From NCBI RefSeq assembly GCF_000276665.1, contig NW_004955429.1, positions 3,381,441-3,445,440 on the forward strand: a DNA stretch of 64,000 nt. The letters run 5' to 3'. This DNA is from Chinchilla lanigera (Eukaryota > Chordata > Mammalia > Rodentia > Chinchillidae). Position numbers and translations under genes: made by a program. Position 1 is the stretch's first letter. Every line of letters starts with the position of its first letter. This document shows, piece by piece, positions 44,830-55,924 of this stretch. The notes below the pieces were generated by a model. It made no database searches. It worked only from the letters and a program-made list of their open reading frames with translations, and was not told where the DNA came from.

Positions 44830-45940
44830 CTCCTACCACTATACACATGCAAACGTTTTATTTTAGAAAGAGCATAGAATTAAAATAGTGAAAAAAAAAT
44901 TGGAGAATTCTCAAATGCTCCTCAACCACCTTTCCCTATGGTGACATGTTACATTTTTGTCATTCTTTGGTCAACTGCTCCTGGCTCCTCCTTTTTTAAC
45001 TCCTTTACTGTTACAACTTCTTCCCTCCACTGATTCCACTCTGTACTCACCAAGGCAATGGACCCTCAAGAGTTCGTTAGACCACGTTATGAGTGCCACT
45101 ACTGAAACGCAACATCCTTCATGTGACAGACAAAAACAGACTTGCTGATGGGTAAAAAGTAGTCAGAGGGAGGAAACAGACTAAAGCAAAAGTCTTAATA
45201 CCAGCCCAGAACCCATTTAATGAATAACAAAATAGTGATATCCAACTGAACATAAACTACTACTAAAACTCAGATATAACTGCAAAGGACTAATAATTAG
45301 TGCTTAATTGCCCTCACTACCCTTTCTTATTTCATATATCTATTATTATAATTACTATTTAAGATAATAATTTAATTTAATTACTATCAAACCATTATTT
45401 GAGTCAAAGCCACATTTATATATTTCAAATCTTTTTACTAATATTCTGCAAAAATTAATCATGGTTGAGATAACAGAAGAAGGAAATAAACAGCAAATTC
45501 TTTAAATAGATTATGAAAAATGCATATAATATACATATCGTTTTAATCATGAAATTTATATGCTGCTACATGACTGTTATCATTTAGGCTTCTAATAATT
45601 TATTGGGTCAACATAAAGCAAAACAAGGAAACAAAGCATTACCTATAAAGTAAATAATAAGTGGTAACCACTCTAAATTGAAAGATTACAAAAAATTTTA
45701 CTAGAAATCGGTATCATTTGATCAACAAAAGGTCAAACAGCATAAGCAACAAAGAAAAGTGAAATCATTTTATTTGAGAAAAGATGAATTTAAAAACAAA
45801 TGAACTTAGTTGTACATGAGATTAATGTATCAGTAATAATTTCTGATTAACATTAGTGTAAACTGTTTCAAATTCTCTACAGAATGAAGCAGGCTATCAC
45901 TCACTAAAGACAGAATAAAAGGTAAAATTGTAACTAAGTC
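44830..45940. other. No recognised gene
   Basis: AT-rich unique-looking sequence. ORFs at most 63 codons. Confidence 0.45.
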
Positions 45941-45944
45941 ATCT

Positions 45945-46330
45945 ATGCTACTATTTCCAAAATCATCTTTTCCATTTTTCTCTCCTTTGGATAGTGTTTC
46001 AGTATTTCTAAATGTTTATTGCAACTTTCTTCTTGGCTTATTAAAGCAAAATTCACCATTACCTTCTACCACCAACTCAACACTTTGTTCATTTTCTCCT
46101 CCTTGTCAATGTGTCCATCATTTTCTGCAGCACAAAAGCATTTTTGAGTCATCATTGACTCATTCCTTTCATCTTCTGATTTTAGTCACCATGAAATCCT
46201 ATATAATTGTCTTGCAAAATAACTCTGGATTCCTTCCATCTGCCTGTAATTTCATAACCTCAGCACCCTGTCCTCGTGTAGCCTAAATCCTCCTTGTTTC
46301 CTGTTCCTTTATGCTGTATCACTTCAGGGA
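45945..46330 (+). mobile_element. L2 LINE fragment, plus strand
   Basis: Blocks tttttgagtcatcattgact, cattcctttcatcttctgat, aataactctggattccttcc and cagcaccctgtcctcgtgta match the order of the L2 3' region. A 113-codon frame across it (45945-46286) has no recognisable domain. Confidence 0.5.
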
Positions 46331-46429
46331 AACAGCATTCTGACTGAAAAGTAACACTGATGGTAATTCGAGTCTTACTCATTCTTTCAAGAACTTCACA
46401 GTGAAAAGTGTTTAAAAAGAAGTCTGAAG

Positions 46430-46640
46430 AAAAAGTCTGGAGCCAGATCGCATAAGGTAAAATTGGCTCTGACCATTCCTAACAATGCTTTAACTATTTC
46501 ATGTTTAAAATGGAATTCACCATGGTACCTAAATCACAGGGTTATTATAAGAATAGAAAGACCCAACACATGTGAGTTGACTCCACTAATGTCTCATGCA
46601 TGAGAAGTTTTTATTGTTTTTATTATTATAAAGGATCCTT
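46430..46640 (+). mobile_element. MIR fragment
   Basis: ctttaactatttcatgttta, aaatggaattcaccatggta, cctaaatcacagggttatta, taagaatagaaagacccaac, then a ttattgtttttattattata tail. MIR order on the plus strand. Confidence 0.55.
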
Positions 46641-47800
46641 AATAGTCTCTGTCACTGTCAAAAGGCGTAATAGTTGGTTTTTCCTGAAATCATCTCTCAT
46701 CTTCAGTCCACTTGCTGACTACTTCTTCCCAAGAAATCAGCCCACACTACTCTCCTGCACTCTTATGACTACTTCAATTTTCTGAACACTATTTTGTTTT
46801 CTAAAGTAAATCCCTACCTCATCTCTGACCTTTTCAGATTTTTCAGACTACCAAGGAGAGGACAGTGAAAGCAGTCTACCAGGGATAGGAGGCAAAAAAC
46901 ATATCTTACTACAGAATGTTCTGAAAACAATAGTCAAACGGATGAAAAGGCAGTCTTTTAGAAATTAGTTATTTCAAATTCAGAAATGCACCAAAAATAA
47001 TGATTCGTTGTGATAGCTTCCTGATTATTACTGAAAGTGCTTTGGTCATATACACCAGAGACTGCTGAAAATGATTTATTTTAGCATATCAAACATTCAG
47101 TATTGGTTTTCTCCCAGTAAGTTTGATCTGTATAACACAAGGCACAGAGTCCAGTTGTTTTGATTGGCACCCATTTTAAAGCAGTGCTTGTGAAGCCTGA
47201 GGAAAACCTATATACATTAATAACATTTTTCCAGTTTTGTGGATTACAATATTGGCCTTCTAGATAACTGTGTTGTGCTGGGCTCTGACCCTCCATGTTA
47301 AACATTTCTGTCAGTCTCTAACACCTTTGATCAATTCCATGTTTATATATCACATCTAAACTTTTCTGTATGGCTTTCAAAGTCCCAGCTACTTTGCCCC
47401 TACCTCATCATTCTTGTGTACCTCTTTTATCTCTCATTTCATCCCAAATCATAATTTACCATCTCAGTATCCTCTACAGCCTGCAGACAACAACGGTAGT
47501 AATTATACTGAATCAGCTACTGAATGTTGTGATGATCAACTACTGTCAATGCTTTATACTTGATCATAAGCAGACTGTAAAACTTCTGGTGGATGAAAAG
47601 AAAATGAAAGAAATTTTACATATGCAGTACAATGCTTGACCCAGAGATGTGGAAAAAGTACCTACATATTCCTTGAAATTTTACTTTCAGTCCCTACTGT
47701 GTTGAAGCTTCTGCTTGACTCCCCTCTGTCCCCTACATTTTCAGCCTGGGGAATACTGTCTCTGGCCTGACTCTCAAACTTGAATTCCCTGTGTTATGAT
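46640..47800. other. No recognised gene
   Basis: 47330-47640 is C/T-rich and may be an L2 remnant. The 89-codon ORF at 47370-47639 has no domain. Confidence 0.4.
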
Positions 47801-47803
47801 AAT

Positions 47804-47877
47804 AATGAGTAATATTACTTAATCCTTAAAGAAACTGCAGAATGAGTAATATTATTTAACCCTTAAAGAAAAAGGAT
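47804..47877. repeat. 37-bp tandem duplication
   Basis: A 31-bp block starting aatgagtaatattacttaat (47804-47834) recurs at 47841-47871 with two differences. Period 37 bp, two copies. Confidence 0.85.
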
Positions 47878-47919
47878 GTGTTAAGGGAGGATGTTCCATG
47901 TGTCAAATTTAAGCTCATA

Positions 47920-48372
47920 TTTGTTATGGCTGTTATCTGAAACATCTCATAAAATCTCATTGTGTTGAAGCCTTGCTTGTGTGCTGCTTTTGAAATGATT
48001 GGATCACTAAATTCATCAGTGGGTGAATCCATTAGTGATATCATACTTGGATGGCACTGCTGGGGAGCGATGGAAGCAGAAACCTGGGAATAATGCAGTG
48101 CATCATGGAGCGGGGATCTTGGGGATTCTATCTGGTTACCAGCTCAGATATAAGAGGTTTTTTTTTTTTGTTTTTTGTTTTTAACTCTTTCCCTTTCTCT
48201 CTGTTTCCTGATCGCCATGAGGCAAGCTGCTTGCCAAACTCTTCTTCCATGAGGCTCCTGCCCATGCAATGGAGTTGCCTCTTTCTAAAACTGAAAGCTC
48301 TGAAATATGGCCAAAATAAATCTTTCTTCCTTTACATTGTTTGCACCAGGTATTTTTTGAGGGATGAAAAGC
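47920..48372 (+). mobile_element. MaLR-like LTR, plus strand
   Basis: tgctgcttttgaaatgattg, gtgggtgaatccattagtga, then after a T-rich expansion (48161-48181) tgatcgccatgaggcaagct, aaactgaaagctctgaaata, and AATAAA in ggccaaaataaatctttctt (48317 region), gtttgcaccaggtatttttt. LTR layout with a polyadenylation signal about 50 bp from the end. The 123-codon ORF across it is not a gene. Confidence 0.6.
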
Positions 48373-48374
48373 TG

Positions 48375-48985
48375 ACTGGTAGAACATCCCTTTTAACTCT
48401 TGCTTCTGCCTCTGTTCTTTAGCATGTGTTTTAGTTTACTTAGGTTTAGAACATTTCTTTATTTTGGCTTTGTGTTTCTTGCATTTCTAGTTTCCTTTTC
48501 ATTTTGCTATCTTATTTTATATTGACACCACATCACTAAGATAATTTATGCTTCCAACCGTGATCTATATTGCAATAAGTATATATTCTCTTTGAAAATA
48601 TTTTCTATAGACTTTAAAGTGTCTGTTCCCCTGTTCTCTAGTGCCTTGACAAACATAATTTTATGAGGTATTTTTAGTTTTAAAAATCCTTTAAATCACT
48701 TTGTTAAAGTGATAATATGGCATCACTTTAATAGGAGAACAAATTTATCTTAATGACAATTAAAATATAATACCATCTCTCCTCAACCATAGTCAACTAC
48801 ACCATCTCTTCCCAGCTCTCTCACTCCCCAGGAAGAATTTATCACTTTACCTCTCTCTTTACAATCACCCCAAATATCTTCAATATCTTCTTAATTTGTC
48901 CATTTTAGTTATTATCTCCTTCCTCCCATGGGGAGATTTTGTGATTATATGTAAGGGCTGGACATCTTTTCATTATTTGTAGTAG
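48375..48985. other. No recognised gene
   Basis: AT-rich, no repeat recognised. Confidence 0.4.
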
Positions 48986-48989
48986 ATGT

Positions 48990-49126
48990 TCTTTCTCCCT
49001 CTCTCCCTCCTTCCTTCCTTCCCTCCTTCCTTCCTTCCCTCCTTCTTTCCTTTCCTTCTTCCTTCCTTCCCTCCTTCCTTTCTTCTCCCATCACTTCTCT
49101 CTTCCCTCTTCTCTCTTCTTTCACAC
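48990..49126. repeat. (CCTT)n polypyrimidine tract
   Basis: About 135 bases almost wholly C/T on the plus strand, made of ccttcctt/ccctccttcc variants. Homopurine-homopyrimidine tracts can form triplex DNA. The ORFs of 70-96 codons here (Gly/Lys/Glu/Arg or Pro/Ser/Leu repeats) are repeat translation. Confidence 0.95.
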
Positions 49127-49204
49127 TTCCTGGTGCTGGGATTGAGCCCAAGGTCCTTGCCCATGCTAAGCAAGTACTGTACCACTGAACTATATCCGCA
49201 GTCC
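49127..49204 (-). mobile_element. ID-like SINE, minus strand
   Basis: cctggtgctgggattgagcc, caaggtccttgcccatgcta, agcaagtactgtaccactga, actatatccgcagtcc. Its tail side abuts the polypyrimidine tract, which may have grown from the complement of its A-rich tail. Confidence 0.8.
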
Positions 49205-49205
49205 G

Positions 49206-50360
49206 ACTTTTTCTTTTCCTTTTTTTGGAGTACATTTTTAGAGAGATGTTAGACTTCCTGTAATTGACTACCTCTGCCCCTTTTTCTCTGTTTTTTATTG
49301 TCCACCTTTTGTCTCTTAGGAATATCTTCTTGGTTTTATCTCTCTTTCATTAGAAGACTTACATAATGTGCTGATCTTCCCAAAGCCCCTGAGGATTATC
49401 AAGTAGTGATTTAAAAATTCCTAATCCTTCTATCTATTTTCCTCATTGCTTCTGTCTTCTATTTTTCTCCAAGGGCTTTTCCTTGCATGTCTAAAGATCT
49501 CTTCAAATATCTGGTAATGTTAAAGGATAGGGCTTTGAAAAGTTGGCTTGAGAATTCTGTGTATTAGTTAGTCATACTGAAATATTCTGTGACTGTGATT
49601 TTGGATTAGTAGACATCTGAGGTAGGGAAGACCCGAGCCCATACTCTGCCTAGGGGACTTGTCCCCTGCCTGGACAGGAATAGGGATAAGGGGATAATGA
49701 TGCAAACTCTTCTATCCACATGTTGTAAACTGTTCTATGTCAAGCAGTTTTCTTTCACCCTCCAGGATCATGCTTCCTAACCTCTTCAGGGAGAGGAAAA
49801 TGCTTTTGCATTGTTATTTTTCACGTTCCCCAGAGTGCATACCTTCTCCTGCCATTTACCTTGCCCTGCTACACCACTTTTCCCTCCTTTGTCAATTTTA
49901 TTCTCTTGTTAATATTTTAAAAATATTGTCCATTGATAATTTGTTTTCTACTCTCATCATTATTGTGAATTTGTCAGTTTCTGAACATTCATTTCAGTTG
50001 ATCTTGGCAGGGAAAAGCATTATTCAGTAGGTTATTGTAAAACCAAAGTCCTACAATTTATTTCCATTGCATTCTTGGACTTAGTGGATCAACATTTTCA
50101 ATACTTATGCACTGCAAAATGTCTATATTTTGCTCTCATATTGATTGCTGCTCACAATCATTTTCTCTCAGAAGTTTGGAGGTGTTCTTCCATAATCCTC
50201 CAGCTTGGTTCTTGCTGCTGAGGAAGTATGATGTCAAAATAACCTTTTCTTTCTTACCTTACATTTCTTTATTCTTTTTGAACTTGTACAGTTTTTTCCT
50301 GTCCAAGACAATTTTGCTTATAAGTATAAAAAAGTTATCCAAGTTCACAGGTTTGGTTCA
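49206..50360. other. No recognised gene; possible L1M remnant
   Basis: T-rich sequence. Around 50150-50330 (cagaagtttggaggtgttct, ccataatcctccagcttggt) it resembles the complement of an L1M region and may join the next entry. ORFs of 86-97 codons have no domain. Confidence 0.35.
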
Positions 50361-50361
50361 G

Positions 50362-50543
50362 TTCTGATACTTCTTTGTTGATTTTTTTGTCCATTTGATC
50401 TGTCTATTTGTGACAGTAGAGTATTGAGAAATCCCATTTCAGTTGTGTTAGTGCTTATTTTATTTTTCAGAGCTGTTCATATTTATTTTATACAGTTGGG
50501 TGTGCTGGTATTTGGTGCATATATATTTATGATTGTTATTGTG
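50362..50543 (-). mobile_element. L1M fragment (endonuclease part of ORF2), minus strand
   Basis: Plus-strand blocks acttctttgttgattttttt, ccatttgatctgtctatttg, and gtgctggtatttggtgcata then tatatttatgattgttattg are the complement of the L1 ORF2 endonuclease region. Old and broken. Confidence 0.7.
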
Positions 50544-50544
50544 A

Positions 50545-50880
50545 AATAGGAAGAAAATGTTCAATTGTAAAAGGGACCTAGGGAGGAGGAAGGGGGAAAG
50601 AAAGGAAAGGAAAAGGAAAAAAGAATAGAAGGAAAAACTAGAAACAAAGCTTTTGTAAATAAGGAGGGGAAGAGAGGTTAAAGGAAGGGTAGGGGGAAAA
50701 AGGAGCATCAAGATATATCATGTATAGGCTGAAATCCCTTATGATGAATGTGATCTTTATATATATCTAAAATATATATTTACACCAATAAAATATATAT
50801 ACACCAATGAATATGTACCCCAAATATATACACCAAAATGTATGTACACCAATAAATGTAATTAATTTTATAAAATAAAA
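50545..50880 (+). mobile_element. L1 3' UTR end, plus strand
   Basis: aaataggaagaaaatgttca, a purine-rich tract, agaatagaaggaaaaactag, aaacaaagcttttgtaaata, caagatatatcatgtatagg, ccttatgatgaatgtgatct. These match block for block the 3' UTR of the L1 at 35870-36110. The last 100 bp are a repeated tacaccaat-type motif. Confidence 0.85.
50770..50865. repeat. Degenerate tandem tacaccaa(t) repeat
   Basis: tacaccaataaa, tacaccaatgaa, tacaccaaaatg, tacaccaataaa recur with 15-30 bp spacing between TA-rich spacers. They occupy the place where the L1 at 36105 has a single gtaccaatactc, so the L1 end appears to have expanded. Confidence 0.75.
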
Positions 50881-51289
50881 TTATAACTTCCTAAAGAATA
50901 AAGTTTAAAAGCTTGACACAGTAGAATTACATACCATATCAATGTATGGGAAGACTCATTATTGCAGAGTTATGTATATGAAGTTAATCAATAAATTTAA
51001 TAATCTTATTAGAGCTTCCTGTTTCCTTTTTACACTATACAAGTTACCTAGAATTGTATATGCATAAAAGTAACCAGATATAACAAAAATGTAATAAATC
51101 CCAGTTTGACATAATAGCTAGAAATTATTTATAAAGGTCTAAATAAGATCTGTGATTTGCCAATATCTAGTAAAGTAAAATATAGTGCTAGCATAGTAAA
51201 AATATGTAAGCAGTTCAATAGAACAGAAACATGAGTCAAGAAAGAGATGGAAATACACTTGTGAATTTATAGTAAGGCAAAGATGGTTT

Positions 51290-51680
51290 TCATAGTTATT
51301 GGGAAAAGCTGTGTTGTTAATAACTAGTAATGGTAAGAAGTTCTTAACCTTTTGGAAAATAATAAATCTGACTAGAGTACTTAATAAACTCCATGTGGAT
51401 CAAAATCTAAAGTATAAAAAATTGAACTATGAAAGTAATGGAAGAAAAAATATGTACGTACACTTGAAATCCTTAATAGGAAATGGTTTCCAAATACAAA
51501 AGAAAACTCAGAAGATGCAGAGAAAAAGAAGCTATTTTCGTGAAACAGAAATTTAAAAGTTTATTATAGTTAAAACCTTTCATAAAGGAAGTAAAAATAT
51601 ACCATACATTGGAAGAATATTTTTATAACAACTTAGGATTTTCTATACTGTTCAAATATCCATCCCTCATGAAACAAGAA
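51290..51680 (+). mobile_element. Old L1M fragment, plus strand
   Basis: A-rich blocks (aagttcttaaccttttggaa, ctccatgtggatcaaaatct, attgaactatgaaagtaatg, gaagaaaaaatatgtacgta) follow the ORF2 C-terminal order. An 85-codon frame (51299-51556) persists within it. Diverged. Confidence 0.5.
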
Positions 51681-51835
51681 TAAACAATAAATCAAATAGC
51701 AAGTGTGCTAATTATTTCAAGGAGCTCACAATCAACAGTGATGCAGCCAATAAGCCTGTGAAACTCTGCAAAATTTTTAAACTTCAATTCAATAGTCTCA
51801 AGTACACTTATATTGTTGTGCAACCAATGTCCAGA

Positions 51836-51959
51836 ACTCTTTCATCTTTTTTTGTTTTGTTTTTTTTCCTGTACTGGGAATCGAACTCACGACCTTGCGC
51901 TTACCAGGCAAGCACTGTGCCGCTGAGCTAAATCCTCAGCCTCAGTACTCTTTCATCTT
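51836..51959 (-). mobile_element. ID-like SINE with 13-bp TSD
   Basis: Body 51849-51946: T-rich run, cctgtactgggaatcgaact, cacgaccttgcgcttaccag, gcaagcactgtgccgctgag, ctaaatcctcagcc. Flanks actctttcatctt at 51836-51848 and 51947-51959. The palindrome is partly lost (cctgtactgg). Confidence 0.95.
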
Positions 51960-52059
51960 ATAAAATTAAAACTCTAAGCCCATTGAGCATGAACTCTCCA
52001 TTTCTGCTTTCACCTCTGCTCCAGACAATCACTCTCTACTTTCTTATTTTATGAGTTAC

Positions 52060-52796
52060 TGCCTCATCTAAGTGAAATCATATAGTACTTAGTTTTGACT
52101 GGGTTGTTTTGTTTAGCATAACATACTCAACTGTCATCTCTGTTGTAGCATGTGTCAGAATTTCCTTCCTTTTAAAGTCTGAACAGTATTCCACTGCATC
52201 TACCCATCTGTGGACACTCGAGCTGCCTCCAACCCTTTACCTACTGCATATAATGCTGCTGTCAGCCTTGTACAATATCTCTTCCAAGCAATGCTTTTAT
52301 TTTTTTTCCCTTTACACATAACAGGAAATAAAATTACTAGATCATCTGATAATTTTATTTTTTGAAGAACTGTCATACTGTTTTCCACCACTGCTATATT
52401 ATTTTATATTCCCTTCATCAGTGTACAAAAGCTCTACTTTGTCCACACCATTGTCTATATTTTTATGGTAGTTATTCTATTAGCTATGAGGTAATATCCC
52501 TTCATGATTTGATGTGTATTTCCCTAGTGTTTAATAATGAACTTCTTTTCATGTGCATTCTGGCCATATTTATGTCTTCCTTGATAAAATGTCTATTCAA
52601 GTGTTTTTCCCATTTTTATTTTGTTTATACTTTAACTATTGTGTTGTACAAGTTCTTTATATAGTCTTTTCATTGACCTCTTAGCAGATAAATGATTTGC
52701 AAATATTTTGTCTTTATTTTATTTTTATATTGCTTTAATTATTTTAATCCCGCAGATTAGATTTCATTCTTTATCATTCTAGTGTTTATTTACATT
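52060..52796 (-). mobile_element. L1M LINE fragment, minus strand
   Basis: Continuous complement of an L1M 3' region: gaaatcatatagtacttagt, gttgtagcatgtgtcagaat, ttccttccttttaaagtctg, tctgtggacactcgagctgc, ctagatcatctgataatttt, gaagaactgtcatactgttt, tccacaccattgtctatatt, ctttatatagtcttttcatt. It runs into the assembly gap, so its other end is unknown. Confidence 0.85.
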
Positions 52797-52896
52797 NNNN
52801 NNNNNNNNNNNNNNNNNNNNNNNNNNNNNNNNNNNNNNNNNNNNNNNNNNNNNNNNNNNNNNNNNNNNNNNNNNNNNNNNNNNNNNNNNNNNNNNN
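52797..52896. other. Assembly gap (100 N)
   Basis: Exactly 100 N, the conventional length for a gap of unknown size. The real distance between the flanks is not known. Confidence 0.99.
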
Positions 52897-54240
52897 ATAT
52901 AAAGATACCGTTTCAGCTTTCTTCTTGAAATATATTCGGTTCAAATTATTTTTGTATGTGTTGTGTTATTTAGAAACTCTGCTTTTATTTATCTTAAATC
53001 ATTTTCATTCCAACCTCGTTCTTGAAAGGTGTTTTTATGGAGAACACAATTCCTGATGAACTTTTTATGTGTTTGCTGTTTTGTTTTATTTGGTCAACAC
53101 TTTAAGGGTATATTTTTCTCTACTAATGTCTGTCACTCATTACCATTTTGGAGAAGCTGGCTGTCAGACTAATTTTGTGTTATTTTGAAGTTGATGTCTT
53201 TAGTCTCTGATCTCTTTTGTGATATTTTCTCTGTTTTATATTAGCAGTTTTATTTTAATGATTTCCTTCTAAATCTGTGGATTGCTGTTTTCTCACAATT
53301 CTGAAACTTTTATGTAGACAAAAATATTACTAGGTTAAGTCTATATCTTTTCATTACATTTTTTTCTCATCATTTTCACCTTCGATTTCTTCCTTTGCAT
53401 TATAAACAGACTTTCAAAGAAAGGAGGTAAAAACCCATTGTATTGTTCATTTAAATATTCAGTTGTAAAAATTAAATGTAAACTTCTGTTCTTTATTGCA
53501 TATTATGTGAGTTTTAATTTAGACCATATTTTAAATTTTCTTTCATTTATTTTTTAGTTTGTCTTTTAGTACTAGGTCCCATTTCCTCACCTGAAAACAT
53601 TTTTTGAGGGAGTATGATATGATCTTTTAAAATCTATAGAGCTATCGTAGAGGTGATGATGATGATGATGATGATGATTAGTTTTCTTTATAATAAATTC
53701 CTTGTCTGTGTTAATGCAAGCTCTGTCCATGGTGAGGTAATGTGTACTGGTGAGAATCTGTCAATGAGATTACCCTAGACAAGAAGGGCAGGGTCCAAAG
53801 CCCCTCTGTCCATACACTTGAACATTGACTGGTTTCTGTTTTGAGATGGAGATCTGACACTGAAATTTAAGTGATTAACAAACATTTGTTGGCAGTCAGC
53901 CTAGGGTTCTTTTACTCAACACAGACAGAAATCATGAATTGGCAAATTACAGCTCTGATAGTAGTCTGGGTGTCACCAAATGAGAGTGGATAATGTTGGA
54001 TGCCAACAATTGACACAGCCAGCTGCTGGTTGCTGCTGGTGGCTGCACAGTCAGTGCCATCTTGTGCTAGAGACCTACTGACTTTGATGAGTGCTGGTCT
54101 CTTTGCTGCTGATCTTTTTGGCTACTGGTATCTGAACCTCTTCAGTGCTAATGGCCTCAGCCTCTAGTGTTCATGACTTTTTCTTTTGAACCAGTTACTC
54201 TGAACACACAACTCAGGATAAGAATCCCTGTGAATTTTGA
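52897..54240. other. No recognised gene; (GAT)n at 53653-53680
   Basis: T-rich sequence, possibly continuing old L1M in places (53080-53180). It contains a run of about eight gat units (gatgatgatgatgatgat, 53653-53680). No coding frame. Confidence 0.4.
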
Positions 54241-54249
54241 AGTACACAT

Positions 54250-54896
54250 TACCTGAGAAATAAATCACAAGCAGCTTTATAAGACTACCAAAGAGTCTAT
54301 TTTAACAGGCCTTTACTGCAGCAAGGAGGGATTTGCTTCAGCAGGGTGAGGAGTGAGTATACTTCCTAGACAAACTGGAGCTGTGTATGGGGAAAGGGAT
54401 GCATATATAGGAGCTATAGACCTGTGATTGGTCCAAGTACAGACCTGTGATTGGTCCAAGTACAGGCCTGTGATTGGTGCAGGGCTCCCAGATAGGCTCA
54501 GATGTCATGGTGGAGGTCCAGTGAGGAGGCAGGGTTGAAAGCAGGGAATCTTCTGGAAGGCTAACTGTGGGATTGAGGATGGGTGAAGATGGGTGCTGAT
54601 GGGTGTGGATCTTTCCCTGCCTGGTCTTAGCCATGCTAGGGTACTCCCTCCCCTTCTTCAAAAAGCAAACCTAGCCTCTGAAGTGGTTGGAGTTGTGGGA
54701 GGAGTCACACTGATAGCTAAGCTGGATCCATGTTGGAGTGGAGTGAAGGTTGGCTCCCTGATAGCCATGCAGGACACCAAAGCAAGGTGTTCCAGTCCAC
54801 TGAGTGGGTATGGGGAATGAAGGAAAGTGAGGGGGAGGAGCACAACAGCCACCACCCAAGCCATGCCCACCTCCAGTGGACTCACACTCGTTAACA
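54250..54896 (-). mobile_element. ERV-type LTR with CCAAT/TATA promoter, minus strand
   Basis: On the minus strand the element opens TGTTAACGAGTGTGAGTCCA at 54896. It has a C/T-rich U3, then three copies of a 23-bp unit each carrying CCAAT (54421-54480), then a TATA-like ctatatatgcatccc (54398-54411), and a purine-to-pyrimidine R-like region. It ends with ttgctgcagtaaaggcctgt, where agtaaa is a polyadenylation-signal variant. The order CCAAT, TATA, poly(A) signal is that of an LTR promoter and terminator. The 3' end is not fixed and no target duplication was found. The overlapping ORFs of 75-107 codons are LTR sequence. Confidence 0.55.
54421..54480 (-). promoter_or_regulatory. Three 23-bp repeats with inverted CCAAT boxes
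   Basis: Plus-strand units start cctgtgattggtccaagtac at 54421 and 54444, and a third partial unit cctgtgattggtgc at 54467. Each contains attgg, i.e. CCAAT on the minus strand, the NF-Y site. The nearest lies ~18 bp upstream (minus sense) of the TATA-like sequence. Confidence 0.8.
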
Positions 54897-54899
54897 CTT

Positions 54900-55835
54900 A
54901 GCTTCATTGAGGAGAGTCTGCCTTACCCATCATATTGTATGACTATGCCAGACTAAGGTACAACCTCACTGTAATTTTTTCTTGTTTAGGGAATAAATGC
55001 CTTTCCTGGTAAGTGGTCCCAGGGATAAGGATGCTCCTGTCTCGTCATTTGTTCTGCCAGTGTTCTGCAATTCAAAGCATACCCTTCTCTTTACTGAGAC
55101 CTTTACAGAAGCTGCTGTTGAGGTTGTAGGGAAGTAAGAAAGTACAGTTCAGAAAACACCCAGCTAGAAAGCAATCCTTATACCATTGAGGGTGACCGTG
55201 TTAACTGTGCATCTGCCCATCACAGTGTCAGGGCTGACATTGATTAAAGACTTATTTTTCGTGCTTTCTGTCACTTTCTGCTTCTGAAGGCAGGGGGCAT
55301 GATGTAGAGAATGTTCTTTTATCCCACAGGATGTAGACTTAATGGTAACACCTCCAGTCTGCTGTTTTTATTTTTAGGCACTGTGATTAGGTTTTGTGGT
55401 TAGTTAGTGATCCTCATGGTGCTTTTTATGGGAAGTTGAAAGTCTCTGCTACTATTCTGCACAGCTAGCCTGGAATTTTGTATTTGCATATTTCTATACA
55501 TTAGCTTTCTCTTCAGATCTTAAGGACCTTTGTCTCATTTATGTAACATTTATTTGGGACTGCTGATTGTCTTTATTTCATAAAATCGATGCCTTCAGGA
55601 AAAAAATGAAGTTTTCCTAATTTCTACTCCTATTCTCCCCTAAGGAGCCTGGTCATTTTATGACACTGTATTAGCTCGATTCCAGGAGAGTCAACTAATT
55701 GCCTAAATGGTAGGATTGCTTTCATCTTTCTTGTGTGGGTTTAGAGAATTAGATGTTTTGAACCTACTGAGCTACGTTATTCACACTGACTTCCTCAGAA
55801 ATCTCAGTTGCTTTTCATCTGGACTTCTGACTTCA
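54900..55835. other. No recognised gene
   Basis: Unique-looking sequence with no long ORF. Confidence 0.4.
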
Positions 55836-55837
55836 CA

Positions 55838-55922
55838 ATTTTTTTTTGGCAATGCTAGCGAATGAACCCAGGCCCTTGCACAAGATAGGCAATCACTCTA
55901 CTATAGAGTTATAACATTAGCC
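55838..55922 (-). mobile_element. ID-like SINE, old copy
   Basis: T-run, ggcaatgctagcgaatgaac, ccaggcccttgcacaagata, ggcaatcactctactataga, then a decayed box A region and agccc. Diverged. Confidence 0.7.
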
Positions 55923-55924
55923 CT

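Noticed and set aside
48945..49252. ORFs of 70-96 codons on both strands
   Set aside because: They are translations of the CCTT repeat and the adjacent SINE.
54338..54661. 107-codon minus ORF near the CCAAT repeats
   Set aside because: It covers the 23-bp repeats and lies within LTR-like sequence; no domain is seen.
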